A stretch of 64,000 nt of DNA, taken from positions 62,001 through 126,000 of the forward strand of contig CAVPAL010000010.1 of assembly GCA_963701435.1 (NCBI GenBank), given 5' to 3'. How positions within the stretch are numbered: position 1 is the stretch's first letter; each line of letters begins with the position of its first letter. Below are positions 34,806-42,808 of this stretch, piece by piece. The position numbers were made by a program, and so were the translations under genes. This DNA comes from JAACFF01 sp963701435. Lineage in GTDB: Bacteria > Chloroflexota > Anaerolineae > Promineifilales > Promineifilaceae. The notes below the pieces were generated by a model that was given only the letters and a program-made list of their open reading frames with translations, had not been told where the DNA came from and did no database searches.

Positions 34806-37800
34806 TGCACACTCACAGGCCGTTACTAATTCAAACCCGTTTGACGCCGCCGCCGCCTTCACGCCAAACTCTGCCGCGCCCGCGCCTCACGCAGCGTTTT
34901 CTCGAGGCGCGTGATTATCGCCTGACTTTGGTGCAGGCGGGCGCCGGTTATGGCAAATCGACTGCACTGGCGGCGCTGGCGCAGCAAGATATTAACCTGC
35001 TCTGGTATCACCTGGAGCAAGAAGATATTGAGCCTCTGCGTTTTTTACTTTACCTGCTGCAAGGCCTGGCTCAAACGCTGCCTGATTTTTCGCAAACCCC
35101 TCTGGCACTGTGGGAACAGTGGGAATTATCGCCACGGCCGTTTCCCGGCAGCCTGATTATCGACGCCATCAGCAACGAATTAGCCCAACAGTCAGAGCAG
35201 TTGTTTCTCGTTTTGGATGACGCCCACCTGCTGAACAAATCGGCCGTTACCGGCAGCCTGGTCGCCCGCCTCATCAACCACGCCCCGCCTACCCTACATC
35301 TGCTGCTCTCTACCCGCTACCCGCTCAAGCTGGACGATTTGGTCACCTGGCGCGTGCGCGGGCTGGTGCTGGAAATCGGGCAGGAAGAACTCGCCTTTAC
35401 GCCCGAAGAGATCAACCATCTATACGAACAGCGTTACGCCTTGCCCTTGACTCCTTCACAAAGCCATCTGCTGGCCGCAAAAAGTGAGGGTTGGCCGATG
35501 GTGCTGCCGCTGGTGCGGCAGCGCCTGCAGCGCGGCGGCGCGCGCTCTATTCCCGACGCACTGGAACAGCTCTCCGGCTCGGCCGGCGACTTGTTTGCCT
35601 ATTTAGGGCAGGAAGTGCTCAACCAGCAGCCGGTCGCAGTCCAACAATTTTTGCAGGAAACGGCCGTACTCGACCAGCTCGACCCACACCTATGTGACTG
35701 CGTGCGCGGCCAAGAGGACAGCGCCGCTATCTTGGCCAGCCTGCAAGAAAATGGCTTATTCATTGTCAACAGCGGCAAAAACAGTCTGCGCTACCATCAT
35801 CTATTTCGGGATTTACTGCGCTGCCAAATCACGCCGGAAGCCGCCCGAGAGATTCACCGCCGTGCGGCGCAATGTCTCGCAGAGCGCGGAACTCCGGAAA
35901 CGGCCGTTGCCCATTACCTCGCCGCCGCCGATTATAAAAATGCAGCCCAAATCCTGGCTTCAAACGGCCGGCAGCTTGTCACCGGCGGCCGGCTCGACAT
36001 TCTCGCGCGCCATATTGGCTCACTACCACCGGACATCTTGCTGAAATACCCGCTGCTGTTCATCCATCTAGGCGACATCGCTCGTTTGCGCAGCCGTTTC
36101 GATGAGGCGCTGCGCTGGTATCAGCAAGCGGAAACACAGTTCCGTACTTTGCAAGACATGGGCGGGCTTGGTCAGGCGCTGCGTGGTCAGGCGCGCATCT
36201 ACCTCGACACGGTCAACCCCTCCCAGGCCGAAAAACTGCTCACCGAAGCGCTGCACATTTCCGATGGGCAACCCGACCGGGAGAGCCGCGCGCGTTTACT
36301 TGATTTGCTGGCCGAAAATCTGCTCAACCAGGGACGCATGACCGCAGCCCAAGAATTTCGCCAGCAGGCGCAAACGCTGCGCGCGGAAGGGCCGCACGCC
36401 GCCGCCATGCCCCTGCGCCTCATGCTGCGGACCGGGAAACTTACCGAGGCGCGCCGCCGCCTGGAAGCGATGGCCACGGACGAATCGGAACATCCCGTGA
36501 TGCGCCCGCGCGCCCACCGCGAAACGCTGCTGCTGCTGGCTTTGATTTATGCGTTTATGGGTGAACAGGAGCAGGCGTTTGAAACGGCCGTCGCCGCCAC
36601 CGAACGGGGCCAGGCCTTAGACGCCCCCTTTATTACCGCCGTGGGCTGGATGCGGCAGGGACATGCCTGGCTGCTGCGCAAAGATCAGGTCGGCTACCAA
36701 AACGCCGCCGCCGCTTTCCAACACGCCATCGCCATCAGCGAACAATTACAAACTTCACGCCTTCAGGTTGAAGCAGATTGGGGTCTTTGCCAGGCTTTCG
36801 GCTTTCGTGGACAGCTTGCCCAGGCGGAGAGTGCAGTTGCGGCGGGCCTCGATCTGGCGCAGCAGGCCGGCGACGAGTGGGTGGCGGCCTGTCTGCGCCT
36901 CACGTTGGGCGCAAGTTACGTGCTTGGCGCGCAATATGAAAAAGCAGCCGCGTGGCTCAACCAGGCCGGGGCTTCTTTCATCGAATGCAGTGATACGCAT
37001 GGCACGGCCGTTACCCGGTTGTGGCAGGCGCTGCTCTGGTACAAAACAGACGATACCGCGCGCCTGCAGCGTGATCTCGATGATCTGCTCGAACTGGCGC
37101 GTGCGCATGAATATACCTTCCTCTTTCAATGTAAAACCTTGCTCGGCCCGCCCGATCCGCGCAGTCTGGTTCCCCTGCTGCTAATCGCGCGCGAAAAGAG
37201 CCGCTGCGCCCCCTATGCGCAGGATCTGCTCAATGAATTAGAATTAGGCCAGGTAGAAATCCATCCTGGATACCAGCTACGCATCCAGGCGTTGGGATCA
37301 TTCCGGCTCTGGCAGGGCACGGCCGAAATCCCGAGCAATGCGTGGCGGCGACAAAAAGCGCGCCAGTTGTTCCATCTCTTCCTCACCCACCGGCGCGCCA
37401 CATTACATCGGGAGCAGATTGTGGAGATGCTCTGGCCGGAGTTATCCGCCGCAAGCGCCTATCGAGATTTTAAAATCGCCTACAACGCACTTTGTCATGT
37501 TTTGGAGCCAGGCCGGCAGCGCAACGCGCCTTCCGCCTATATTTTGCGCGACGGCAGCCGCTATGGCTTACGACCGGAAGCAGATTTGTGGTTGGATACG
37601 GCCGTATTCGATAACCTGGTGGCAAACGGCGATCAACTGCTGCATCACGACCCCGCAGCCGCTCGTGAAGAGTACCGCAGCGCACTGGCGCTTTACGGTG
37701 GGCCTTATCTGCAAGAATTCCCCTACCAGGAGTGGGCCAATATGGAACGCACGCGCCTGCACAACCGCTACGTGCGCACGGCCGAACGGCTGGCGCGCTC

Positions 37801-38032
37801 GCTGCTGCAAGCTGGAGAATGGGAAAATACCATTGATGTTTGCCAGGCGCTGCTGCGCCATGACAACTGCTGGGAACCCGCCTATCAAATGCTTATGCAA
37901 GCTTACGCCCAGTCCGGCAACCGCACGCAGGTATTGCGTACGTATCGGCAGTGTTCAGAAATTTTGCTAGCCGAGCTAGGCATCGTTCCCACGCAAGAAA
38001 CGGAAGCGCTTGTCGGCCGTTTACTTGACTAA
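34805..38032 (+). CDS. MalT-like STAND ATPase regulator with SARP-type (BTAD) C-terminus
   Basis: 1075 residues. The Walker A is VQAGAGYGKST (Lys51) and the Walker B LFLVLDDAHLL (about 133-143); the NOD-like ATPase extends to about residue 340. A long TPR solenoid (about 370-800) follows. The end is not a LuxR HTH but a SARP module. A winged-helix OmpR-like domain contains LGSFRLWQG, WRRQKARQLFHLFL and HREQIVEMLWPELS. The bacterial transcriptional activation domain contains DTAVFDNLV, AREEYRSALALYGGPYLQEF and QAYAQSGNRTQVLRTY. It is a signal-integrating activator whose targets are unknown. Its ATG overlaps the stop of the AlbA_2 gene. Confidence 0.9.
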   Translation: MHTHRPLLIQTRLTPPPPSRQTLPRPRLTQRFLEARDYRLTLVQAGAGYGKSTALAALAQQDINLLWYHLEQEDIEPLRFLLYLLQGLAQTLPDFSQTPLALWEQWELSPRPFPGSLIIDAISNELAQQSEQLFLVLDDAHLLNKSAVTGSLVARLINHAPPTLHLLLSTRYPLKLDDLVTWRVRGLVLEIGQEELAFTPEEINHLYEQRYALPLTPSQSHLLAAKSEGWPMVLPLVRQRLQRGGARSIPDALEQLSGSAGDLFAYLGQEVLNQQPVAVQQFLQETAVLDQLDPHLCDCVRGQEDSAAILASLQENGLFIVNSGKNSLRYHHLFRDLLRCQITPEAAREIHRRAAQCLAERGTPETAVAHYLAAADYKNAAQILASNGRQLVTGGRLDILARHIGSLPPDILLKYPLLFIHLGDIARLRSRFDEALRWYQQAETQFRTLQDMGGLGQALRGQARIYLDTVNPSQAEKLLTEALHISDGQPDRESRARLLDLLAENLLNQGRMTAAQEFRQQAQTLRAEGPHAAAMPLRLMLRTGKLTEARRRLEAMATDESEHPVMRPRAHRETLLLLALIYAFMGEQEQAFETAVAATERGQALDAPFITAVGWMRQGHAWLLRKDQVGYQNAAAAFQHAIAISEQLQTSRLQVEADWGLCQAFGFRGQLAQAESAVAAGLDLAQQAGDEWVAACLRLTLGASYVLGAQYEKAAAWLNQAGASFIECSDTHGTAVTRLWQALLWYKTDDTARLQRDLDDLLELARAHEYTFLFQCKTLLGPPDPRSLVPLLLIAREKSRCAPYAQDLLNELELGQVEIHPGYQLRIQALGSFRLWQGTAEIPSNAWRRQKARQLFHLFLTHRRATLHREQIVEMLWPELSAASAYRDFKIAYNALCHVLEPGRQRNAPSAYILRDGSRYGLRPEADLWLDTAVFDNLVANGDQLLHHDPAAAREEYRSALALYGGPYLQEFPYQEWANMERTRLHNRYVRTAERLARSLLQAGEWENTIDVCQALLRHDNCWEPAYQMLMQAYAQSGNRTQVLRTYRQCSEILLAELGIVPTQETEALVGRLLD

Positions 38033-38119
38033 TTGGCGTCGTATGGCGCAAACTATTTCTCTAACAAGAAAGATAAATGCATCGATGCCTTCACGAACTT
38101 GAGCTAACACAACCTTCAT
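38021..38119 (-). CDS. Possible 32-residue amphipathic small protein
   Basis: A small frame, MKVVLAQVREGIDAF and so on to QLVK, is preceded by a strong GGAGG six bases before its ATG. It starts 13 bp after the stop of the 137-residue membrane protein gene and would be the third gene of that minus-strand unit. The peptide alternates hydrophobic and basic residues, suggesting an amphipathic helix. It overlaps the end of the convergent regulator by 12 bp. Evidence is only the ribosome-binding site and position. Confidence 0.35.
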   Translation of the reverse strand: MKVVLAQVREGIDAFIFLVREIVCAIRRQLVK

Positions 38120-38132
38120 TCCCTACCTCCGT

Positions 38133-38546
38133 TTATAGTTTATGCGGTGGAATAGGATCATCGACGAGCATATCATCTGTTATTACATTGCCTGAGCTAT
38201 CATTCCGCGTCAAGGCATAGATCACAAGTAAAGCCAGCCCAAAAAACATGGGCAGGCACCCAACTAAAAGCCACGGTCCAAATACCGTCGGGAAATCTGC
38301 ATCCTGGAGAAACCCTATTGGCAATAATCCCAAAACCAATGCGAACCCAACAAAAGTGAGCATAATCCCCCAGCGCAGCATTCCACGACCGTTTTTATTA
38401 TCAGTTGGGCGCAATAAACCTCTTTCCGCCAGGGCTATCGTTTCCTTGTAGCGCAAATAACGGATATATGCGAAAAATGCGAACGGAACAGAAAAAATCA
38501 TCGTGAGGGCAATCCCAATTGCTAAGGCTTCAATTGCGTCATTCAT
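38133..38546 (-). CDS. Small membrane protein (DUF6249-like)
   Basis: 137 residues with about three hydrophobic helices (about 8-28, 56-78, 88-112) and a short polar tail. The region after the first helix, RYLRYKETIALAERGLLRP, resembles proteins often found beside ECF sigma/anti-sigma genes. A GGAGG site precedes the ATG. It is the second gene of a minus-strand unit divergent from the ECF sigma gene. Its first about 45 residues align over the whole length of the 45-residue protein encoded just upstream. The function is unknown. Confidence 0.68.
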   Translation of the reverse strand: MNDAIEALAIGIALTMIFSVPFAFFAYIRYLRYKETIALAERGLLRPTDNKNGRGMLRWGIMLTFVGFALVLGLLPIGFLQDADFPTVFGPWLLVGCLPMFFGLALLVIYALTRNDSSGNVITDDMLVDDPIPPHKL

Positions 38547-38567
38547 ATTAAAACTCCTCCTTTTGGG

Positions 38568-38705
38568 TTACTTTTCGTTATATTCTGCCAGCGCAGCTCG
38601 TTCTTTACGGTTGATATAGCGTAAAAAAAGCACAAAACCAATTAATGGTGTGAATATCAATGCAACAGAAAAACAAATTGCCAGACCTTCTAATAAATCA
38701 TGCAT
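38568..38705 (-). CDS. 45-residue membrane miniprotein, paralog of the next gene's N-terminus
   Basis: A small gene starts at ATG 38705 with GGAGG at good spacing and stops at TAA 38568-38570. The sequence has one hydrophobic helix (residues about 5-28) followed by LRYINRKERAALAEYNEK. It matches the first helix and following basic segment of the 137-residue neighbour in length and pattern (DxxExLAI, the FxxxxRY-xxRxExxALAE spacing). It is thus a free-standing version of that module. A single-pass accessory subunit or regulator is plausible; no function is known. Confidence 0.65.
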   Translation of the reverse strand: MHDLLEGLAICFSVALIFTPLIGFVLFLRYINRKERAALAEYNEK

Positions 38706-38720
38706 CACATCCTCCGCCTA

Positions 38721-38780
38721 TTGAGGAAACCGCAGATTTCCAATGCATCCTATCTTAAGAACTTCCTACGGTTAACTTAC
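38721..38780. repeat. Decayed copy of the AAACCGCAG hairpin repeat
   Basis: TTGAGGAAACCGCAGATTTCC (38721 onward) is the left arm of the dispersed family also seen at 48711 and 52099. The right arm (TACGGTTAACTTA near 38767-38780) is degenerate. It lies between the miniprotein gene and the ECF sigma gene. Confidence 0.6.
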
Positions 38781-38809
38781 GTAGTGGTTTTTGACGGCCG
38801 TTCACTAAG

Positions 38810-38879
38810 TTAGACCATAAATCCCGAAAAAAGTTTCATTTATCCCCATTTGAAACTTTTTTACCCCAAATAGGTCTAA
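38810..38879. promoter_or_regulatory. 70-bp nested symmetric palindrome upstream of the ECF sigma gene
   Basis: The outer arms TTAGACC (38810-38816) and GGTCTAA (38873-38879) enclose the inner arms AAAAAAGTTTCA (38827-38838) and TGAAACTTTTTT (38851-38862). Both arm pairs share exactly the same centre, with 10 unpaired bases between arms on each side and a 12-nt loop. It ends 14 bp before the sigma ATG. It may be an operator for an autoregulated promoter or an RNA attenuator. Confidence 0.7.
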
Positions 38880-38893
38880 TGAATTGAGGACAT

Positions 38894-39463
38894 ATGACGA
38901 TTGTGGATCAAGACGAGCAAGCGCTTATCAAAAATGCCCAGGCAGGAGATACAAACGCTTTTGCCGCCTTGGTGACAAAGCATGGCGTTTTGGTTTACAA
39001 CCTGGCGCTGCGTACCTTATGTGATCCGCAAGAAGCAGAAGATGTAGCGCAAGAAACTTTTGTACGCGCCTGGCAGGCGTTGCCGCGCTTTCGTGCAGAT
39101 TCGCGCTTAAGTACATGGCTGTACCGCATTGCGACTAATCTGTGTTACAACCGATTGCCGCAACTGAAAAGAGAGCTGGCCGCGCTCGATCCGGATACCG
39201 AGATTGATTTGCCCGATGAACGGCAAGTTGTTGAAGGCGCTTTACTGTCTTCTGAATTAATAAATCAGGTGCAAACGGCCGTTAACCAACTTCCGGAAAG
39301 TTATCGCCTGCTGATCACCTTGCGGCACGTACAGGGCCTCAGTTATACAGAAATTGCAGCCGTGACCAATTTGTCAATTGGCGCTGTAAAAACGGGCATT
39401 TTCCGCGCGCGCCAACAATTACGCCAAATGCTCACGCAAGAATTGAGAACTGAAAATGGATGA
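38894..39463 (+). CDS. ECF-family RNA polymerase sigma factor
   Basis: 189 residues. Region 2 (about 20-90) has DPQEAEDVAQETFVRAWQAL and STWLYRIATNLCYNRL; region 4 (about 130-183) has LPESYRLLITLRHVQGLSYTEIA and SIGAVKTGIFRARQQLRQML. No region 3 is present, so it is an ECF (group 4) sigma of the SigE/RpoE-like type. GAGG lies eight bases before the ATG. It overlaps the next gene by 8 bp, the usual arrangement with its anti-sigma. A symmetric element immediately upstream suggests autoregulation. Confidence 0.93.
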   Translation: MTIVDQDEQALIKNAQAGDTNAFAALVTKHGVLVYNLALRTLCDPQEAEDVAQETFVRAWQALPRFRADSRLSTWLYRIATNLCYNRLPQLKRELAALDPDTEIDLPDERQVVEGALLSSELINQVQTAVNQLPESYRLLITLRHVQGLSYTEIAAVTNLSIGAVKTGIFRARQQLRQMLTQELRTENG

Positions 39464-39893
39464 ATTCAACCAACAACAAGAAGCTCTTTTAGGCGGCGCC
39501 CTAAATGAGTTGGCCATCGCTCCTCTGCCGCTTGATTTTGTCAATCAGGTCTTGGCGAATATACATTCGGCGAATATACATTCGGCGAATACATTCACAC
39601 CCGCAGCACAGGCCAATTCAGATACGCCTGTCCGTTTTCGATTACAGTTTCTGGATATTGCGCTGGCGTTATTTTGGTCCTCAACCCTGGCCGGCCTCTG
39701 GATGATTATCCTGTGGTGGACGGGTTTATTGCGCTTAGATTGGCTGCCGCAGGCACAACTCAATTTTTCTTTAATTGATCAATTGTCCAATTCAAACCCC
39801 GCAATATTGATTGTGCTTACCATTTTGCTGCTGGTGGAAATTAGCTTTTTGGGGCTGCTTGGCTGGAATTTGTTGGGGGAACGGCCGTCTTGA
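39456..39893 (+). CDS. Putative membrane anti-sigma factor
   Basis: 145 residues overlapping the sigma gene by 8 bp. About 65 cytoplasmic residues come first, then two membrane helices (about 69-92 and 112-137). The N-terminal segment QQEALLGGALNELAIAPLPLDFVNQVL resembles the helical start of some anti-sigma proteins, but there is no zinc-binding HxxxCxxC motif. The assignment therefore rests on gene order, overlap and membrane topology. The cytoplasmic linker contains the repeat ANIHS-ANIHS-AN, made by a short DNA tandem repeat (39554-39596). Confidence 0.62.
   Translation: MDEFNQQQEALLGGALNELAIAPLPLDFVNQVLANIHSANIHSANTFTPAAQANSDTPVRFRLQFLDIALALFWSSTLAGLWMIILWWTGLLRLDWLPQAQLNFSLIDQLSNSNPAILIVLTILLLVEISFLGLLGWNLLGERPS
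39554..39596 (+). repeat. 15-bp tandem repeat inside the anti-sigma gene
   Basis: The unit GGCGAATATACATTC occurs twice exactly (39554-39568, 39569-39583) and a third time with two bases missing (39584-39596). Full units keep the frame (ANIHS), so slippage would lengthen or shorten the linker between the sigma-binding part and the membrane. Confidence 0.85.
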
Positions 39894-40083
39894 TTTAGCG
39901 CCGCCATTCAAAACTGGGACAAAGTCTACGCTTACATTGCTCTGTTACTTTTACGTAACCCCCCTGAATTATCCTTATTCAAAAGCCTAAATTCATCTTT
40001 TGCACGCTGCTTTCTGCTGCGAGCATCCATTTTGAATCAGGAGAATTTATGTCACTCTCCACTGCTATATCGGGAGCATTCGC

Positions 40084-40737
40084 ATGAATCTTGGCGCGCT
40101 GCTTGGCCGTCATGCCCAATATAGACCAGACCACACAGCGGTTGTATTTGAGGAAAATGATTACGCCGCCAAACCCGGCTCCGTCGGGGCGCCGCCGCCC
40201 TTCTTTGAAATGCGCATTGAGCGCGCCGATGGATCATTATGTCAACCAGGCGAGGTGGGTGAAATTGTTGGGCGCGGCCCGATTATGATGCCCGGCTACT
40301 ACAAACGTCCCGATTTGACGGCCAAGACGATTGTGGCTGGCTGGCTGCATTCCGGCGACCTGGGGCATGTGGATACAGACGGCTTTTTATACCTGGTCGA
40401 TCGCCAGAAAGATATGATTATTTCAGGCGGCGTTAATGTGTACCCGCGTGATATTGAAGAAATTGTGGTGCAGCATCCGGCCGTGCGGGAAACGGCCGTA
40501 TTTGGTATTCCCAGTGACAAATGGGGCGAGACGCCCGTGGCCGCCGTCATCTCGCACCCTGGCGCCAACGCCACAGCAGAAGAAATCTGCGGCTGGGTCA
40601 ATGAACGCGTCGAGGCGCGCTTCCAGCGTCTGCACAGCGTTATCATCCAGGAAGATTTTCCGCGCAGCGTAGCCGGCAAAACGCTCAAACGGCTCATGCG
40701 CGATCCCTATTGGGAAAACAAAGAATCCCAAATTTAG
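40084..40737 (+). pseudogene. Acyl-CoA ligase with in-frame internal deletion
   Basis: 217 codons where about 500 are expected. The first about 25 residues (MNLGALLGRHAQYRPDHTAV, then VFEEN) are a normal ligase N-terminus with a good GGGAG site. Near nucleotide 40160 the sequence jumps directly to AAKPGSVGAPPPFFEMRI, which belongs about two-thirds along the family. The missing part contains the P-loop YTSGTTGxPKG and most of the acyl- and ATP-binding site. The C-terminal part is intact (GWLHSGDLGHVDTDGFLYL, DRQKDMIISGGVNVYP, the Lys in GKTLKR). It cannot adenylate a substrate. It is the first gene of the catabolic island; an assembly collapse is an alternative. Confidence 0.78.
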
Positions 40738-40744
40738 GCATTTT

Positions 40745-41590
40745 ATGGACAAGTTTATTAGCGTAAATAACCTCAAGCTGCATTATCTCGATTTTCCAGG
40801 CGCTGCCCCGCCGCTCATTTTGCTGCCCGGTCTCACCGCCAATGCCCACGCCTTCGATGGTCTGCTGCGCGCCGGCTTGAACGCCCACAAGCGCGTGCTC
40901 GCCGTTGATTTTCGCGGGCGCGGCCAAAGCGACAAACCGGCGACCGGCTACAGCATGGGTGAATACGCCGCCGATATTCTGGCGCTGCTCGATAAGCTAA
41001 ATATCCCGCAGGCCATTTTGTGCGGTCACTCTTTCGGCGCGCTGGTCGGCATGGTTTTAGCTGCGCAGCATCCACAGCGTTTCCCCCAATTTGTGATCAT
41101 CGACTCTTCCCACCTGCTGCTCAATCCCAAAACAATCGATTTGGTTAAAGCGTCGCTCGACCGGCTAAAGCTCAAGCTGCCTTCGATGGAAATCTATCTG
41201 GCGGCGATGCAAAAAATGCCTTTCCTCGACGGCTACTGGGACGCCGATCTGGAAAACTATTTCAAGGCCGACATGCGCATCAACACGGACGGCACAGTGC
41301 GGGCCCAAACGACGCCTGAAATTATCGCCGAAACGATTGATTATGAGTTTAAGGAGCCGTGGCCGGCGCATGTGGCCGCAATCACGCAGCCGGTTTTGCT
41401 GCTGAACGCGCCTGCGCCCTACGGCCCGCCTGATGCGCCGCCCATTTTATCTGAGGAGATGGCCCGGGAAACGGCCGTTCTCTTCCACAACGGCCTCTAT
41501 CAAAAAGTACCCGGCAACCACGTCACCATGATCTTTGGCGACAACGCCCAACACATCGTGGCGGCGATCAACACATTTATCAAAAGCTAG
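40745..41590 (+). CDS. Alpha/beta hydrolase
   Basis: 281 residues, a compact alpha/beta hydrolase. Oxyanion region: LILLPGLTANAHAFDGL (HG replaced by PG). Nucleophile elbow: ILCGHSFGALVG (Ser about 98). Catalytic His near the end: KVPGNHVTMIFGDNAQ. AVDFRGRGQSDKP is the typical strand-4 loop. It starts 7 bp after the truncated ligase and is followed 63 bp later by the KAS III-like gene. In this catabolic setting it may cleave a lactone, ester or C-C bond of the growth substrate; specificity is unknown. Confidence 0.87.
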   Translation: MDKFISVNNLKLHYLDFPGAAPPLILLPGLTANAHAFDGLLRAGLNAHKRVLAVDFRGRGQSDKPATGYSMGEYAADILALLDKLNIPQAILCGHSFGALVGMVLAAQHPQRFPQFVIIDSSHLLLNPKTIDLVKASLDRLKLKLPSMEIYLAAMQKMPFLDGYWDADLENYFKADMRINTDGTVRAQTTPEIIAETIDYEFKEPWPAHVAAITQPVLLLNAPAPYGPPDAPPILSEEMARETAVLFHNGLYQKVPGNHVTMIFGDNAQHIVAAINTFIKS

Positions 41591-41653
41591 TCAGCCGGTC
41601 AGTCTTGGTTGATTAGCGGACAGGCTAACCGGCTATTATCAAAGGTAATTCCT

Positions 41654-42691
41654 ATGACATCTCCATCCATCGGTATCGTCAGCGTCGGGACTTACTCGCC
41701 TGAAACTTATCTCGATTCGGCCGAAATCGCCGCGCGCACCGGCTATCCCGAATGGGTTGTGCGCGACAAGCTGGGCATCCACAAAAAACACATAGGCGGT
41801 CCCGATGACCATCCCAATGAAATGGGCATTAAAGCGGCCCTCGACTGCCTGGCCCAAACCGACATCCCGCCGCAAGAAATCGACGTGGTTATCTGCACCA
41901 CCGAAGAGTGGCGCGAATACCTGCTGTGGACCTCAGGTATTCACCTGGCGCACGAAATCGGCGCAACCAACGCCTGGGCGCTCGACATCCACGCGCGCTG
42001 CGTCACCACCGTTACCGCCATGAAAATGGCCAAAGATATGATGCTCGCCGATCCGGAAATCAACACGGTGCTCATCGCTGGCGGCTACCGCATCGCCGAC
42101 TTCATCAACTTCAAAAATCCGCGTACTTCCTTTTTATGGAACATCGGCGCGGGCGGTGGGGCGATGCTGCTGCGCCGTGACTGGCCGCGCAACAAAGTGC
42201 TCGGCGCGCACATGATTGTAGATGGCTCCATGAGTAAACATGTGATTGTGCCCGCCAGCGGCACGGTCAAATTCCCCACGGATGAGGCGGTCGCCAATGG
42301 CGAATTTTATTTTGACCTGGTCGAACCGGAAAAAATGAAAAGTCGCCTTAATGAAGTTTCCATGGACAACTGGGTGCTGTGCGTCGATGAAGCGCTGCGC
42401 AAAAGCGGTTCCAAACCGGACGGGACGCCCTATTCGCGCGCCGACATCGACTTTTTGAATATGGTGCTGATCAAACCGTCCGGCCACCGCGAAATGCTGG
42501 CGCGTCTCGGTTTGACAGAGGAACAGTCAGTCTATTTGAGCGAGTACGGCCACACGGGCGAGCAGGACGCGATGTTTGGCATCAAGGAAGGCATCAAACA
42601 AGGACGGCTTAAGGATGGCGACTTGATGGCGATTGTGGCGGCAGGCGTTGGATACGTATGGGGCGCAGCCGTTGTACAGTGGGGTGATTGA
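41654..42691 (+). CDS. 3-oxoacyl-ACP synthase III (FabH)/HMG-CoA synthase-like enzyme
   Basis: 345 residues from the ATG at 41654 (AAAGG site); an in-frame earlier start is unlikely. It is a thiolase-fold condensing enzyme. The N-terminus SIGIVSVGTYSPETYLDS, the KLGIHKKHI segment and the active-site Cys116 in LDIHARCVTTVTAMK place it in the KAS III family. His is present in IKPSGHREML. The position of the usual Asn is YGHTGEQDA, which differs from FabH (NTSAAS-like) and approaches HMG-CoA synthase-like members. Near thiolase and DUF35 genes it may perform or reverse a Claisen condensation on a CoA ester. It is not in a fatty-acid synthesis operon. Confidence 0.82.
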   Translation: MTSPSIGIVSVGTYSPETYLDSAEIAARTGYPEWVVRDKLGIHKKHIGGPDDHPNEMGIKAALDCLAQTDIPPQEIDVVICTTEEWREYLLWTSGIHLAHEIGATNAWALDIHARCVTTVTAMKMAKDMMLADPEINTVLIAGGYRIADFINFKNPRTSFLWNIGAGGGAMLLRRDWPRNKVLGAHMIVDGSMSKHVIVPASGTVKFPTDEAVANGEFYFDLVEPEKMKSRLNEVSMDNWVLCVDEALRKSGSKPDGTPYSRADIDFLNMVLIKPSGHREMLARLGLTEEQSVYLSEYGHTGEQDAMFGIKEGIKQGRLKDGDLMAIVAAGVGYVWGAAVVQWGD

Positions 42692-42808
42692 ATGCGGAAT
42701 GTGGACTCCTTAAAATCATAAAGTCGAGGTAGTAACAAAGACTAATTTACTGAGATGCTGAGTAGCTAAAAAAAACTGAACGCATATACAAGGAAAAAGG
42801 AGTGAAAA

